Positions 46,901 through 60,042 of a stretch of DNA of 64,000 bases are shown here, in pieces (the stretch's first letter is position 1; each line of letters begins with the position of its first letter). The stretch is from NCBI GenBank assembly GCA_023653785.1, contig JAMKCH010084910.1, positions 1-64,000 of the forward strand, written 5' to 3'. Made by a program: the position numbers and the translations under genes. Below the pieces are notes generated by a model. It saw only the letters and a program-made list of their open reading frames with translations, was not told the origin of the DNA and did no database searches. The DNA comes from Ophioderma brevispina (lineage: Eukaryota; Echinodermata; Ophiuroidea; Amphilepidida; Ophiodermatidae).

Positions 46901-48914
46901 GTGCGACCGCGACAGCAGATAACAGACAGACATCACTGACAGACCACCAGTATTATGATGTGATTACGTCCATTACCTTATGCATCTTTTGCCAAAATGA
47001 CTTAAACAGACTCCGTGCCATTGATCACATCATTAATAATTTATCCCGACCTCAATCCTCCGTTTTTAAACAAAATCTGTTACTAGTACGGTCCCTTTTC
47101 ACCTTTGTACACCCAATGCACACCCTTTTGTTTGTTCAATACATTCAGTACCTATAAATAGCCCCTACTTTCAGCACCCCTTTACGCATCCCCTACACTT
47201 CTTTAAGTGTTGCCCCCACCAGGCCATTTTACATATTTCATTGATACCGTGTTATATACAACCCAAATGTGACATTCATTCTATATTACAATTATAATCG
47301 GTATTTTAACACCATGGTGTTAATTTTGACACCCATGTTGCCCGCTAGCCAATACGCCGGAGAGTTGAGTTCGTAAATAGGGTGAAAGAATTAATTAAGG
47401 ATCTTGTAAAGGGTGACCAATGACAATCGTTGCATTATTAATTACAAGCAATATCGCTTTGCAGAGTCGTGTTTTTTGACCAGGGACATTTTAGCGAACA
47501 TGAACAGAATCTTGTGCTGTGAACCGTGGCTAGTCTTTTCCTTTACTTGTCGGGTCAGTGTCCGGTAACCTATATTCACTTCTGACTTGGGCACTTAGTC
47601 CAAAGGCAGAGTCTAAATCGCATTATGTGCTTCATAATGGCCCTGTTACAATGTTGAAACTCAAAACTGAAACTTTAAAAAGAGGGCTATACTGTAATGT
47701 TTATACTCGTTTAAGAACTTTCCAAGCAACGAATTGGTCCGACTTATCATGATTATTGGTGATCGAATTCTCTTATTACCATAACACAGCAGGCAAATAT
47801 GATATTCAACACTTCCGGATAAACCTAGTAAATGTTGACCCCACAAAATGGGTGGTTCTCAGGTGAGTGGAACCCTGAGAGGATCTGGACGAACCTTGGC
47901 ACTGGAAGGTAAAAAAACAACGAAACCCTGTGGGCACTCGCGATCAACAACCAAATTGTCAGACCCTCATGTGAACTGTGTGCTCTGGCCCAGCTGGGGG
48001 GTGTAACTACCAACCAAAGCCTGCTACCAGCTCTGTTGTAACCAACCGATACGCAAGCTCTACTTTAGTGTGTTAAGAAATGGGTCTTATGTTTTAAGAC
48101 TTTGCCTCATTCAACTAAAGAAACTCCTGCTCTGTTTTAGAGAGAAAAAATATCCGACAGACCCAACAGTTTGAATTTGCCTTAGGCTGTAAGCGACGTT
48201 ATTTTTGGTGTGGTTTTTATTTCTACGGGGGGGACATGTTTTCCCCAACTTGTCAGGGGTTATAGAGGTAAATGTTATAGGTTTTTATTAAGCTTTGAAA
48301 TATACTGACCAACTGAAGTAAAGTTATGCGTTTGTGTGTATAAAAATTATACTAAAAGCCACACTGCAAACATGTAAACGTGATTGTAAAGCGTGGCAGA
48401 TTGGCATGTGTATGATGATAAATTGTAAAACAAACAGCGGAATTCTATGTTTCGATTAAACGCTATTAAAGAAGTCACTGAATTATCCCATGCTATTGTT
48501 TTCAGTTTAGTTTCTGTTGATTATCAAGGGACCACACACTCGGAAAAGTGTCATATATCCCCTGGATCCCTAAAACATAGTTTTCAGACAAGATCTGTCA
48601 AAATCCCAAGATTGGGGTGATAATACACACCTGAGGCGAGGTAGCGGTGCTGCAGGCAGCGCTTCTTTGCCTACTTTTCATATCTATCTGCAAATAACAT
48701 CACACGACTGGAGAGGTTTTCCCGACGAAATTAGCCTAGCCCCTGTTTTAAGCTTACGAGATAACACTCTAGGTAGATTACCGTTGTTATTCTTTTATTG
48801 TTATTTAGTTATTGTTCGTTTTTAGTTAGTTTTTAGTTTGGTAGTTAGTTAACATTAGTTACCGGTTAGTTAGTTAGTTCATTTGTTGTTTGGTTGTTAA
48901 ACCAATGTTGTTTT
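46901..48914. other. no recognisable gene
   Basis: A 113-codon plus frame (46816-47157) begins inside the satellite and has no recognisable motif. No RNA gene was recognised. Confidence 0.45.
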
Positions 48915-49290
48915 AATCCGGTTTTGTCCTCTCGTCAACGGGTGTGGCCGGATACACCGCACCACAGCAATACTGCTGTTGTGAGGTTTAGTGGGACCAA
49001 AAATACTTGACCGATGCCCTTCCGGACGTCCCAATCACCAGTTTTCGGCGTGGCCGAACCATAACCCAGGCAGCAGTGCTGGATGCCCGCCAGCCTTCCA
49101 GAGCTTGACACCCTTGTAGGTAGATTCTTCTTTTTCAAATTCTACCAGTTAACCAGCTACCCCCTCATCGATTTCATTAGAATCTGATGGGGTGACGTTT
49201 TAGCCGCCGACAACTCGCTCCTGGGACAGGTTTAACTGTTCCAGAATACCATTAGAAGGCCCTAAAAGGGACCACCTGACACAAGCAAAA
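48915..49290 (-). repeat. possible retroelement 3' tail or SINE
   Basis: GC-richer than its surroundings. Read on the minus strand it contains GGCATCCAGCACTGCTGCC, GGGTTATGGTTCGG and GGAAGGGCATCGGTC. GGAAGGGCATCCGGCC-like words are common in the 3' parts of metazoan retroelements. No poly-A, duplication or box A/B pair was established. Confidence 0.3.
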
Positions 49291-49376
49291 TTGTAGTAAT
49301 TTACGTTCATAATTTTACCATTATATGTGTCTTTATAAGCACCGCATTATTAGTAGATTAAATATAGATATTGTAA

Positions 49377-49781
49377 TCAATCCTGATCATCTGAATCGAA
49401 GGTAAATTCATGAGGCAGCATGGTGGCAACTCGTATCATATTCATGAAACGTAAGTTATACCTGCTGAAGCAACAGTTTGAATTATCATGGACTAGCCAA
49501 GAAATGGCCCGATAGAATGTAACACCATATAGAAGAAAAATATTCTTTCCATTGTGTCCAACAACACAGCCGTAAACCCGCTCCAGCTCCAGCTCCAGCT
49601 CAATCCAGCGTATTACACCAACTGACCACCCGCAAACCAAGTAACGTAGCCCCCGATTGTTCAGAGGGAAGATGGAAAATGTCGATGGGGCAAAAAATGC
49701 CCCGATCGCAAGCAAAGGGTGCAAAAAGGGTTGACAAGTGTTATAGCACGGATATCTCCTCGTTTCTTTCACCATATTCAC
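49377..49781 (-). other. 134-codon open frame, unassigned
   Basis: The longest non-repetitive frame in the window that is not LINE or simple repeat. It includes an ELELELE stretch made by a CAGCTC microsatellite and an acidic end (FDSDDQD). I recognise no domain, and no splice signals or neighbours support it. Most likely chance. Confidence 0.15.
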
Positions 49782-52258
49782 GATTTCCCCTCAATTTTTT
49801 TTTTTTTTCCGAAGGCGCGCTGCCTTCCCCTACTCGCGCGCTGCTACGACCCTGCCGTCAACTGACTCCTTCTCTAAAAAGTTTTCGGATGTCCTTACGT
49901 CTCCGGAGCTGAGCTACCCTATCGACGTTGGCTTATTGCCTGATAGAAAGAAAAATCCTTGTGCAAAGTACAAATATGAAATGCACTGTTGTGCAACGCG
50001 CCCTTAAACTACCATTTGGTGATTTTGGTAAGACGGTATTTGATGCAGCAACTTACATTTTTACATGATATCTTAACATATATCTGGAACCCAGTTTGAA
50101 CATGTGAGTTTCAGGTCACGACATAAGCCATTAAAAACTATTTTTAAAAAAAAATTGTTCGGTTTTTAATATACAGCTCGTTCTTCCGATAAGTTTTAGG
50201 TTATCTCGATTGCAAGTCAGTGGGCAATATACAATTTGAAATCACATTTTGGGTGATATGGAACATCCAGCTCATTTACACTAATCATTTCAGATAAACA
50301 TGAATACCTTAGATGGCGTTATATGCCAAATGATTGTGGATGTCCACGTTACCCATGATCCACCAACATCGGATCTCCAAATCGCCGAAGTTCACGTTGG
50401 CATTTTACTCACTACCTGGGGGTCACTAATGCTTTTACATGTAACTTTCATTGCTTTGGACAAACCGTGTAAATGGTTCCGTTTTAATTTAAAATTACAA
50501 ACAACAAAATTCCAGCGCGGTCCTGATATTCCATTAAAAAACGTATAACCTGTACTGATGCCGCCTTTAAGATCGCATGTGTGACACCTTCCCTCCCCGG
50601 TTTTTTCTTTGCAGCGATCATTAGTCAGTGTACATACGTGTTTTAATAAGCGGTAATTGAGATATCAATTGACACGCTTAGCATTCATATAAGACTTTGA
50701 GCACGACGATAAGGATCTGTTGGCTTTTTTCTCGTGCGGGGTGGCCGTCCTTATGGCTACCATTTTTTCCCGCATTTTAAGGACACGCAATTCGTACAAA
50801 TACTGCATGGTCAGCTTATTTAATAACTTCTATAACATTTTATTGAATTCCCCAAAATGTCCATTGATTCTAAGCATCCTATAAAATTTGTTTAGAATAA
50901 TTTACAGTGTCTCTCAACAAATTAAACACACATAATGATAACACAACCAGGCACCGGAAACTTAAATCAATGAATACGTTATTTTATTAGTCCAAGCGAC
51001 CTAAGTTTTGTCTGTGAAAACATTTCTTCATCAATGCACTTGCGTGAAGTTTATTTTACATTGGGTATATATGCTAGGCTATATACTCGCTGACCAGATA
51101 TTACCTAACCTGAACGTTCTTGTATGAAAAAATCACCCATTATTAGGCGGGGACCTTGGCCCTAACCGTTCACAGCTTCAATATTCATAAACAGGGTAGA
51201 TTTGGACTTACATAACATTCTACTTATGTCCAAAATTGCAAAATTAGGAAATTGAAGCGCGCCTGAGAATCAGCTTAGGCTTTGGTTATGCAACTATAAT
51301 TCTTAGGCTATGTTTTATGAGAATATAACGACTTAAAAGCCGGGTGCAGCATTTCATTGCTATATATATATAATAGCTTATGCGAATACAACCTATTGCC
51401 AACCGTACCCTTAAACCTAAAAACACCGAAAACACCGCTTAGTGCTTGAGGCAAATACCGCGCATCGAATTTCGGGGGGATTCTACAACAGGAACCTCCT
51501 CAAGAATGTTTCGGTGAGCTGCTGCACAAATCAAGTTTATCCACAGATCTGCACATTAAGCACGTTTTCTTAACCTCTAATAATGTCTCACTGGCGAATC
51601 CCAAAACCCTTAGGTAAAATACCCCATCTCGAAAGCCACCCTACCCCTGAAAATGCGGTAAAATCTGTTTGATTTCAATCCTAATAATCATACTACCGCA
51701 TCTCCCAAATATGGTTTTGGCTTATCGTATATCTGCTAAAATTTTAACTGTATATTTTTTTTTTTTTTTTTAAAATTTCCAATTGCTTACTTTTCTGATA
51801 AAAATAGTTCATTTTAAGAGACCATGTAATCAGTAATTTTACTTTTTAAAAAATAGACAGCTCACCATGTCCTTCCTTAACAAGTATAAATACCTTGCTG
51901 AAAGCACCTAGTAGACAAAATCCATTTTTAGTCTTATCTTTCCTACAACGCGTAATTGAAATGGAAATTCATATCTTTTGAACAGTGGCTGTTTTCTTCC
52001 TTTTCTGGATTTAGCCGTTTGTAAAAATAACCGAATTCACATGACTTATTCTTTACTTTTAACTACTCCTGCAAATGTTGAATATTTTGACTCTTTTGGG
52101 TGGTAGACCTAACTTGTATTTTAGATGCAAATTGATATAGCTTAATTGACGTACAATATTGACACCAAGGAATATTTCATCTCACCTATTAGTAACATAG
52201 CTTCGGTTTATATTTGGATTACCTTATTTTGTTGTTTCAAGACAAAATAGCTTCGGCT
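49782..52258. other. no recognisable gene
   Basis: An 82-codon frame at 50300-50548 is preceded by TTTCAG, a possible splice acceptor, but has no recognisable family. Otherwise AT-rich DNA with a T-run near 51750-51770. Confidence 0.45.
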
Positions 52259-52510
52259 CAGCCCGTACGCAGGGGTGCGGTCGCACCCTCCTAAATTCCA
52301 AAAATAGGGGCACAAGTCCCTGCACTTTTGCCTGATTTTTTTTTTTATCAAGGTTTCACAATTTAGAGAATTAAGACAAGTAAAGTCACTTTTTGGTGTA
52401 GGTTGTTTTCAACGTTAAAAAAGAACCCTTTTAGGGGGGATTAGTCCACGTTAGCCAAAAAGGTCCACTTTATTTCGAAGTTTTAAGAGACAACTCCTGC
52501 GTACGGCCCG
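52259..52510. mobile_element. 252-bp MITE with GTACGCAGG ends
   Basis: Left end CAGCCCGTACGCAGGGGTGCG; right end inverted CGGGCCGTACGCAGGAGTTG. The interior has two further inverted words and no coding content. The duplication at the ends is unclear. Flanking sequence left (52200-52233) and right (52517-52551) is itself similar (GCTTC, ATATTTGGATT, CCTTATTTTG). Confidence 0.65.
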
Positions 52511-53493
52511 CTCTTTCGTCTGCTTCATATTTGGATTGCCTAATTTGGCTGCAACTATTACTAAAATTGGACCTTTAATTTGCCATCTCGATCTTTGCAA
52601 GCGTTGTTTATTGGTAACACGGCAACTTTAAGTTATTAAAAAGTAACTGCGCAAGAGTAACCTAAGAATCATTATAGATGTCATTCTGACCCCATTCTCT
52701 AGATGCATACGCGAAATGTTTTTGAACTCTCAAGCTTAACTTGGACATTTTCATGTAAGTATTTAGCGGAACAATTACCGGAAACATTTAACGAGTATTT
52801 TATGAAACATAATCAAATAAGGTATATGGCTGCCATACAAGCGCCCAAGGTAAAATCATTTTAAAATAAACAAGGACTTTTCTGCAAAAAACATAGGACT
52901 ACAGGTCCTTCATTGTGGAACTCAACCATAACATATTCAAAATAAACGAAACACTAGAAATAAATTGAAAAATAATCTTATTAAATACTATGATAAGAAT
53001 TAAGGGCATGTTTCTGTATTGAGCGCTTGTCCGAGATTGCCCTTTTATTTTGCCCATGATTTCACCAAAACAAATAAGGTCTTCTTTAAATAGTCCTTCA
53101 ATGGTCCTTCATTTTGAAACTCCTTCAAATTAACCATTAAATAGTCCAACTAATTGAATTAACTCAATTAAACTCTTTGAGAAATCTATTGTGGGAATAA
53201 TTTCATCGAATGTTACATCTCTAAGAGACTAATATTCTGTACTTTGTGTCTTGTGTTCTTATTTTACTGTGCCTTCATTTTTGCATATGCATGGGTATTG
53301 TTGTCTGTGCATATTATATTGAAAATAAAAGGAATTTTGATTTGATTTCATTGATTTAGTGATCCCTTAGCAGTATTTATGGTATCTGCAAATCTCATAT
53401 ACAGTATCAATTTGAACTTCAGTCTCAACGAGTGTATTTTTACTAAATTCCTTTTTTAAACACATTTCATTCTTTTTCATACATAATATAAAG
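52511..53493. other. no recognisable feature
   Basis: AT-rich spacer; nothing supported. Confidence 0.5.
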
Positions 53494-53520
53494 TATGTGG
53501 GGAATTTGGTGCATCCCCAC
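53494..53520. repeat. short hairpin TGTGGGG...CCCCACA
   Basis: TGTGGGGAATTTGGTGCATCCCCACA can form a stem of 8-10 pairs. It lies about 100 bp left of the fold-back at 53603. Confidence 0.5.
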
Positions 53521-53602
53521 ATTTTTCGCATAAATTAGTCAATGAGGATACAATATGGCCGCCAATGGTGGCCATTTTGAGGAAATGTTGATGTGCTCTC
53601 CT

Positions 53603-53913
53603 GACCAAAGTGTACCACCTATCAACATGAAACTCGGTATTTAGGATAATTATACGAGTTTGCCTGTACTGACACTTTTATCTTTCTTTTTTAATTTATG
53701 AAAAAGGCGTTGATTGATATTCAAAAATTGCATGATTTTCGCAGCTCATTAATGTGTAAATGCTAATAACTCCAAATCAGGGTAAACTATTAAAAATACA
53801 AAATGTCAGTACAGGCAAAATCACCTAATGTAGTACTCTGCCACATGGCTTTTTAATTGAAGAAACGAATCTGGAGATATTATGCATCAAAAATGACACT
53901 TTGGTCCAAAAAT
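53603..53913. repeat. fold-back element, about 310 bp
   Basis: GACCAAAGTGTACC (53603) pairs with GACACTTTGGTCC (about 53898), and GCCTGTACTGACACTTTTA (53662) with AAATGTCAGTACAGGC (53802). The matches are nested at the right order and spacing for a decayed palindrome. Confidence 0.6.
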
Positions 53914-54338
53914 AAAAACTGAGTAATAGGCGAAATGATAGTTTTTCGGGTACTTACGAGTGTTCATCATGTTCATGCAGCCATTACACGGCTTTCCCTA
54001 TTCCGTATGTAAAAGAGATTGTGATTGGCTGATTTTCTGGTCTGTGCAGAACAAAATGGGTCTCACATAGGACACCCCTTGAATTTCACACATGCGTGGT
54101 CTCATATAAGGTCACTTTTAGGACCCCTGTCCCCCTCCCCTGTGACCATGGACTTAGCTAGCTCTAACATGTTACAGAAACTGCAAGCTTTAGTGCTTGA
54201 TACCAAAATCACGCAAACATGCTTTATGGAAAGGCGAGTTGGCATGTCGGATTGACTGTGCCTCGAATGATGCAATGTAAAAAAATACATCGGTCCTCGG
54301 ACCGCATGTGTCGCCTGCCGTCGCGGTTTGTAATGTCT
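53914..54338. other. spacer
   Basis: No recognised feature. Short frames at 54025-54341 on both strands are unconvincing. Confidence 0.4.
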
Positions 54339-54955
54339 CATATGACCTTTGACCTTGGCATGTGACCCTTGACCGCATCAACAAATGAGGGATCCAATGT
54401 TGCACCTATGACTCAAGTTTGGTTCCAATTGAACTTCAACTTTTCAATTTAGGTCAATTTTACATTTTCAGCCTAACTTACAACTTGACCTCACATGACC
54501 TCTGACCTTGTAATGTGACCCCCCCCCACCTTTGACTTCATCAGCAAATGTGTGATCCCATGTTGCATCTATGTTTCACCTCACATGACCTTTGAGGTTG
54601 GGATGTGACCTTTGACATATTAACAAATGGGGGATCCAATGTTGCACATATGACTCAAGTTTGGTTCCAATTGAACTTCAACTTTTCAATTTAGGTAAAT
54701 TTTACATTTTCAGCCTAACGTACAACTTGATCTCACATGACCTCTGACCTTGGTATGTGACCTTTGACTTCATCGGCAAATGTGTGATCCCATGTTGCAT
54801 CTATGACTCAAGTTTGGTTTAAATCCATCAAAGTATGCAGATATTACAGGCAAATGTTAACCCCTTTTTCACAACAACAACAACAACATACATCAACAAC
54901 AACAGACTACAGTGGACAAAGTGATCCTTATGTGTCTTCCTGCCTTAAGGCAGGC
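54339..54955 (+). repeat. TGACCT array ending in (ACA)n and a hairpin
   Basis: A unit of about 240 bp (CACATGACCTCTGACCTTG, then GGGATCCAATGTTGCA, CTATGACTCAAGTTTGGTT, CAACTTTTCAATTTAGGT, TTTTCAGCCTAAC) occurs about two and a half times. The last copy runs into an (ACA)n microsatellite (54871-54905) and the hairpin CTGCCTTAAGGCAG flanked by GTGTC and GACAC (54930-54962). An array plus hairpin tail in this order looks like the end of one repeat family rather than chance neighbours. Confidence 0.75.
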
Positions 54956-54985
54956 GACACAAAAACGATGTTTAAAGCTAACTTT

Positions 54986-55078
54986 CAAACAGCTGGGGTT
55001 GTTCAAGTACCCACTTTAACAACTGTTTAAATATTAACAAGTTATTTAAGCATGGTACGCGAACAACCCCAGTTGTTT
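54986..55078. repeat. 25-bp inverted repeat, 93-bp palindrome
   Basis: AAACAGCTGGGGTTGTTCAAGTACC against GGTACGCGAACAACCCCAGTTGTTT, a near-perfect inverted pair with a 42-bp loop. Confidence 0.7.
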
Positions 55079-58000
55079 AAAAACCCTTAAAGACCACTAT
55101 CAGTGATTGAAAATATTTGAAATGTGCTAAGAATGGCTTAAAAGTGAGGATAGGTCTGTGAATTCTCATCAGTACCTTTCAGCTGTAGAATGGACAGAAA
55201 AGGAATAAAACGGCCCAGAGGTTCCAAGAGTACGATCCTCCATTCAAAGACGGGTTGATTAAGGTCCGGAACGGAGAGGTAAGGACTAAAATCTCCGATT
55301 ATGTGCTTATTAGGTTGCTTCTGGTATCATTGCAGGGTATGTTAGGATACCTGTACTTGTAATACTGTAAAAATCTGATTTTTGATGATTTTTTCGATTG
55401 CGGATTTAGCAAATCACTGATAAGTGTCTTTAAAACAATCTTTTTGCTGCATGAAATAATTAACATACCATATTGATCATGTGCCGAAATAGGAAAGTTA
55501 AATTTCGTTCGTTTTCTCAAAAATTCATGTGACGAGTTAGTATCACGTGACTACGACTTTCAGCCAATGACCACATGACGAATGATGCTTATTTGAATAA
55601 TTTCGAGTGCCATTGATACCCTTCCCCGCCCGTGGCCATTGCATTTAATTGCAGATTTGTGCGCCATATCGGTTTTGCTCGGTTGACTCTTTCTTGCAAG
55701 AGCATGAAACCATTAACTATTCTAATTATTTTTATAACGAATCAAGAAACTATTGATTTGGTTTTGAACACAGCAAACCATCAATAAAATGCACCTATTT
55801 TCACAAGTGTTATTAAAAATATCTACTAATAGCGAGAATATTGTCGAATCTACATTTGTTCAAGTCGCGGTGGCTCATCTTGTATATAATATCCAGATAA
55901 GAAGAAAAAATGTAACATTATTTCAATAGGCAAATAATAAAAACATTTGGCGCAGTAAATGTCATCCGACACCACAAACACAAACAATGATGACAGCACC
56001 TTCCTATATGTTTCTTACTCATCATCGCACCACCACCTTATGACCCGCTTTCAAATGCCTTCTTCACGTACAAATGTATCTTACAAATTATTCTCTGCGG
56101 GCATTTGCAATTTTGGTGCCTCTCAATGTTTACCATACCTTCATTTCTGTTGCTACATAGCCACGAGCAAACGAAAACTCTGAGTTTTCGCGCCGGGCAA
56201 AATCTCTCTCGCTTGATCTGCCCACTAGTGATAAAGAAAAAAATCCCGCGCGCTGTAGCATTATAAACATATGATGACAAGAGGGAAAGTCAGAATGCAG
56301 TGTTTTTCCAATCTCTATAATTCATTTGATGGAATCATCACCGTAACGGAAAAATAAAACAAGCAAAGCACTGGTAATGACTGAGCCCTGGAGTCAAAAG
56401 ACTACCCACGCGCTCTTTCTTTTAAGATTGTGTTTAAAGACGCTAGAGTGGAGTAGAGAGAGCGTGCTTGCTAGTATATGAACCCGTAGGGTTTGCAGCG
56501 AAGTTTGGACCCCAGTATGCTTGTATATGCTTGCGGTACCTAACGGGTACCCTCTGGCATTGTCACAATACGAAACCGACCGGAGCTCCCGCGGGGGAAG
56601 TTTGTTACTGATATATCCACAAGCAAAAAGTCATGAAAACTGATTTTTTTTTTCTTCTTTACCAAAAAGATCTTTAAAGCAAACTGTTGCTTGTAATTGA
56701 TTTGGTACCTGACTTTTTACAAGAGAATAACGTCTAATTAGGATAGTTTGTATTTTGTATCGTCACGTTTTCGCTCCAGGGGTTTCTATAAATTAATTTC
56801 ATAGTGCTAAGTGCTCTTCTTGTTGGAAGTTTTGTGCAAATGCGTTGATGTTTAGTAGAGGAGACTCCTAGACAAATTGGTGAGATCGCCTTGCAGCCCA
56901 GAGGGAACATCAGTGAAACTGTTTACATAGAAGGCAATGTCAGCCTTTACAAAGAAGGCAGCGAAATCAAACTAACTCCGGTGAAATGGGTTTCTTATTG
57001 TCTTGGGATTCAGCAACGTGTAAACTTACACTTTTTTGAATGACGCTACCGTTTTGATATCAAAATATTAAACAATCAATCAATTGTCCGGGTTGCTTTA
57101 CGCAATAGGTTGGTGTTGAACTTGGTATTGTAGAGGCGAGGTGGTGTTTGATTTACGCATAAAATGCTGGCATCATGTTCCCATACGCATGTCACTCATA
57201 TGAAAAGTAGCTTGTATACATGTCTCCATGCAATCAACTTTCAAGTAATCCGATTTCATTAAAATGTGAACATGTAAATCAAAATGTCAGTAATTACACT
57301 CTTATACCGGTATACTTTAAGGCATCGTCAGTATTTTTTTCAAAGGAAATTTATCTATATTTAATTTGCTTTAAATTGACAAAATGTGTCTTCAGTTTAT
57401 TACCGTAATGAAGAGCTAAACTGGAATATATTAATCAGGACTATTTCATTTATGAAATGTATCCACTCACTAACTCTCCCTCCTCCATGACCTTCACAGA
57501 CATATTTGACAATTCCAGCCATAACCTTTGCAACTCTGATACCACTTTTGAGATAGCTTCCCAAATAACCGCATTTCAAAACGAATGACCAAAGACTACG
57601 ACTTGTTTGTACTCATTTGAATTCATTCTTCACGCTCATTTTGAATATGGTCATGAAAATTAATAATTTAGATTTTTTAAATAATTTCAATTGATATATC
57701 CGCTGAGCAATGTAAAGTGGCATGTACGGCTCAAAGGGCCAGTACAAAGAACCAACAACATCAAATTCAATGTTAACTATATGGGGAGGGAAACTAGTTT
57801 TTTTGTGTTCGTTATCTATTCGAATTCCCAGTCATTGGTCTTCCGTAAGAACCTCGCTAAAAAGCAGCCGTTCGAACAGCTCCATGATCACGTCGTGTTG
57901 GAATACTGAAGAGAGATCATCATGATCATGTATAGAGCGTTTAATCGGTACAACGATAAATCGACTGGATATCGACTAACCAGATAACCACTCAAAATAT

Positions 58001-59272
58001 TTCAAATGAAACACGGCCATTAATTTCCTTAATTGTCATGTTAGTAGACCAAAATGTCAACTTCAGTTGTTTTTAGTATTATTAGGCTTACTATGGATGA
58101 CTTGTTTTAATGTTTGAATGTTATTATTTTAGTCCAGTTAGAAATGCTTATTTTTTTATTTTTTTAAATCAAATCAATCAACTTGTCTACTGTCTTTTAA
58201 GAAACTTGGCTTTGCAATCAGTGCATTCTTTATTGATTTAAGTTAATTGTTCGATTTAGGCTTGTTGAAATATAACTAAGAAACCGTAACTAATGTACGT
58301 ACATATACATAATGCCGTCTCCAATGTGTGAAAGGACTACAAAGTACAAGTAGGTGGTGCGTCATAGCGAGGCTATTCAATCTCAATTTATTTATATCTG
58401 ATAGAGAAGAAAACAACGAATTCATAGAAGTTGGTGTACACAGGTTTCATTGTGTTGCAAAGAAGATAGTAACAACGAATAGCTGCCTTATAAGGCGATT
58501 CACCTATTTGTGTTCCTACCCTACAGTGCAGACGGACTATCGTCATTAAAGCTGCCGAATTTTGACACCGTGACTTTACTCGGGTTTTAAATCTACATAT
58601 CACTATGACTAATCCCGCGCCATTTTCATATTTTGTATACTTTGTAAGCAAATACACTAAGGGCTAAATGTAGACCAATGTGTCACTTTTGACATTGTAT
58701 CTATTGACAAAACAAGCATATTCCTTGCATCCGCAAAATGATGTCAAAACAACGCGATGAAACCCATGTGTATCACGACGGCGTGTATTTCTATTCTTAA
58801 TCTCGATCCCAGCCGCAATGTTATCATTCCTAACCAAGCTTAGGTTCCATTTTTTTTTCACTACATATTCAACACAAAGTAAAGATGACTCCTTGTTTTA
58901 CAGTACAGTATATACTTAAATCTTTCGGTCAAAGCCATAGCGAATTTGGCATTTAATGAAACGCGCGGTGATTTTAGTATGGATACGTATGCCTATAACC
59001 ATTTAATGCTGTCCGAAGAAAAACAGCTAAGGGGAAATACTGCACAAATCTAAACAAGATCTGAAATCTCAATAATAATTTTCTTGACCCTTTCAACGTA
59101 GAGAGATTGTTTGAATTTCGTTGGAATAGCTAAACACCATGTCACTGATAATTTGTAAGGGACGGGATTTTTAGCGAAAGTGTTATCATTAAACCTGAAA
59201 GTGGTTGCACACGCTTGAAAGCCGTTGCTGTCCGGTGTGATTTGTTAGCCCATTGCGTCGTGCAAAGGTATC
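55079..59272. other. no recognisable gene; dispersed repeat at 55317-55420
   Basis: Holds the partner of the 340-445 repeat at 55317-55420. The stretch 56380-56620 is GC-richer but unrecognised. All frames are under 90 codons and unassigned. Confidence 0.45.
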
Positions 59273-60034
59273 TGTATCATATCCCGCCAATTTTATTCAC
59301 ACACACAATGAAGCACAAATCGCTAATTAACCATTCGATTTAGAATGACTAAATCAACAAGTATATTATCTTAGCTTCAAGTGTATCTTTTGCTCAACAT
59401 CTATACCTATATATACGTACAAATTTATACAAAAGTGACCGATCCTGGTCGAGGGATTTAGTGTGCAGATTTCTAAAAATGGTACAAAAATAAAATGATA
59501 TGTTTTAAGACGACATTACTGCAACGTTAAGTACACAAGCAGACGACATTGTTTTTATTATCATGGTTATGTTTTGATGCATACGGACATTCAAGGCAAA
59601 CTATGTTTTTCCAAGAGTAAACACATGGAAAAAGTCAACATGTTGTCATATACAATGGGGAAAATGGCATATCATGGTCCGAAAAGTGTCTAAAATTGTA
59701 GAGAACGTTGGTCAGGACTTGCACTGAATTTCTTTTTTAACTGAAAATTATGCAATTGAGATAAGATTTTTTTGACATAAAATTATTAAAGTTTTGCACA
59801 ATTTATTATGAATCCCATTATCCAAACCAATAATAGCACTAGCCTAACATGCTAGATACTCCCATGAACAAAGTAACTGTAATTAAAACTACAGCCAGTC
59901 AATTGTTATACCATCAAGTAAAAAAATATTCAATTCATTCCACCTCATAATTATTGCAAATTAACAATTTAAGCACATTCACCCAGGATCGCAGGATCAT
60001 GCATAGGTCCGTGATGTTCATTTAAGTTTGTTAA
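59273..60034 (+). repeat. tandem duplication, copy 1 (about 760 bp)
   Basis: Collinear with 60043-60922 from CCGCCAATTTTATTCACA to CACATTCACCCAGGATC. The copies differ at many positions and indels, so unlike the two 20-A pairs this is an old duplication. Shared blocks include GACCGATCCTGGTCGAGG and TTTAGTGTGCAGATTTCTAA. Confidence 0.85.
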
Positions 60035-60042
60035 TTTGTAAT

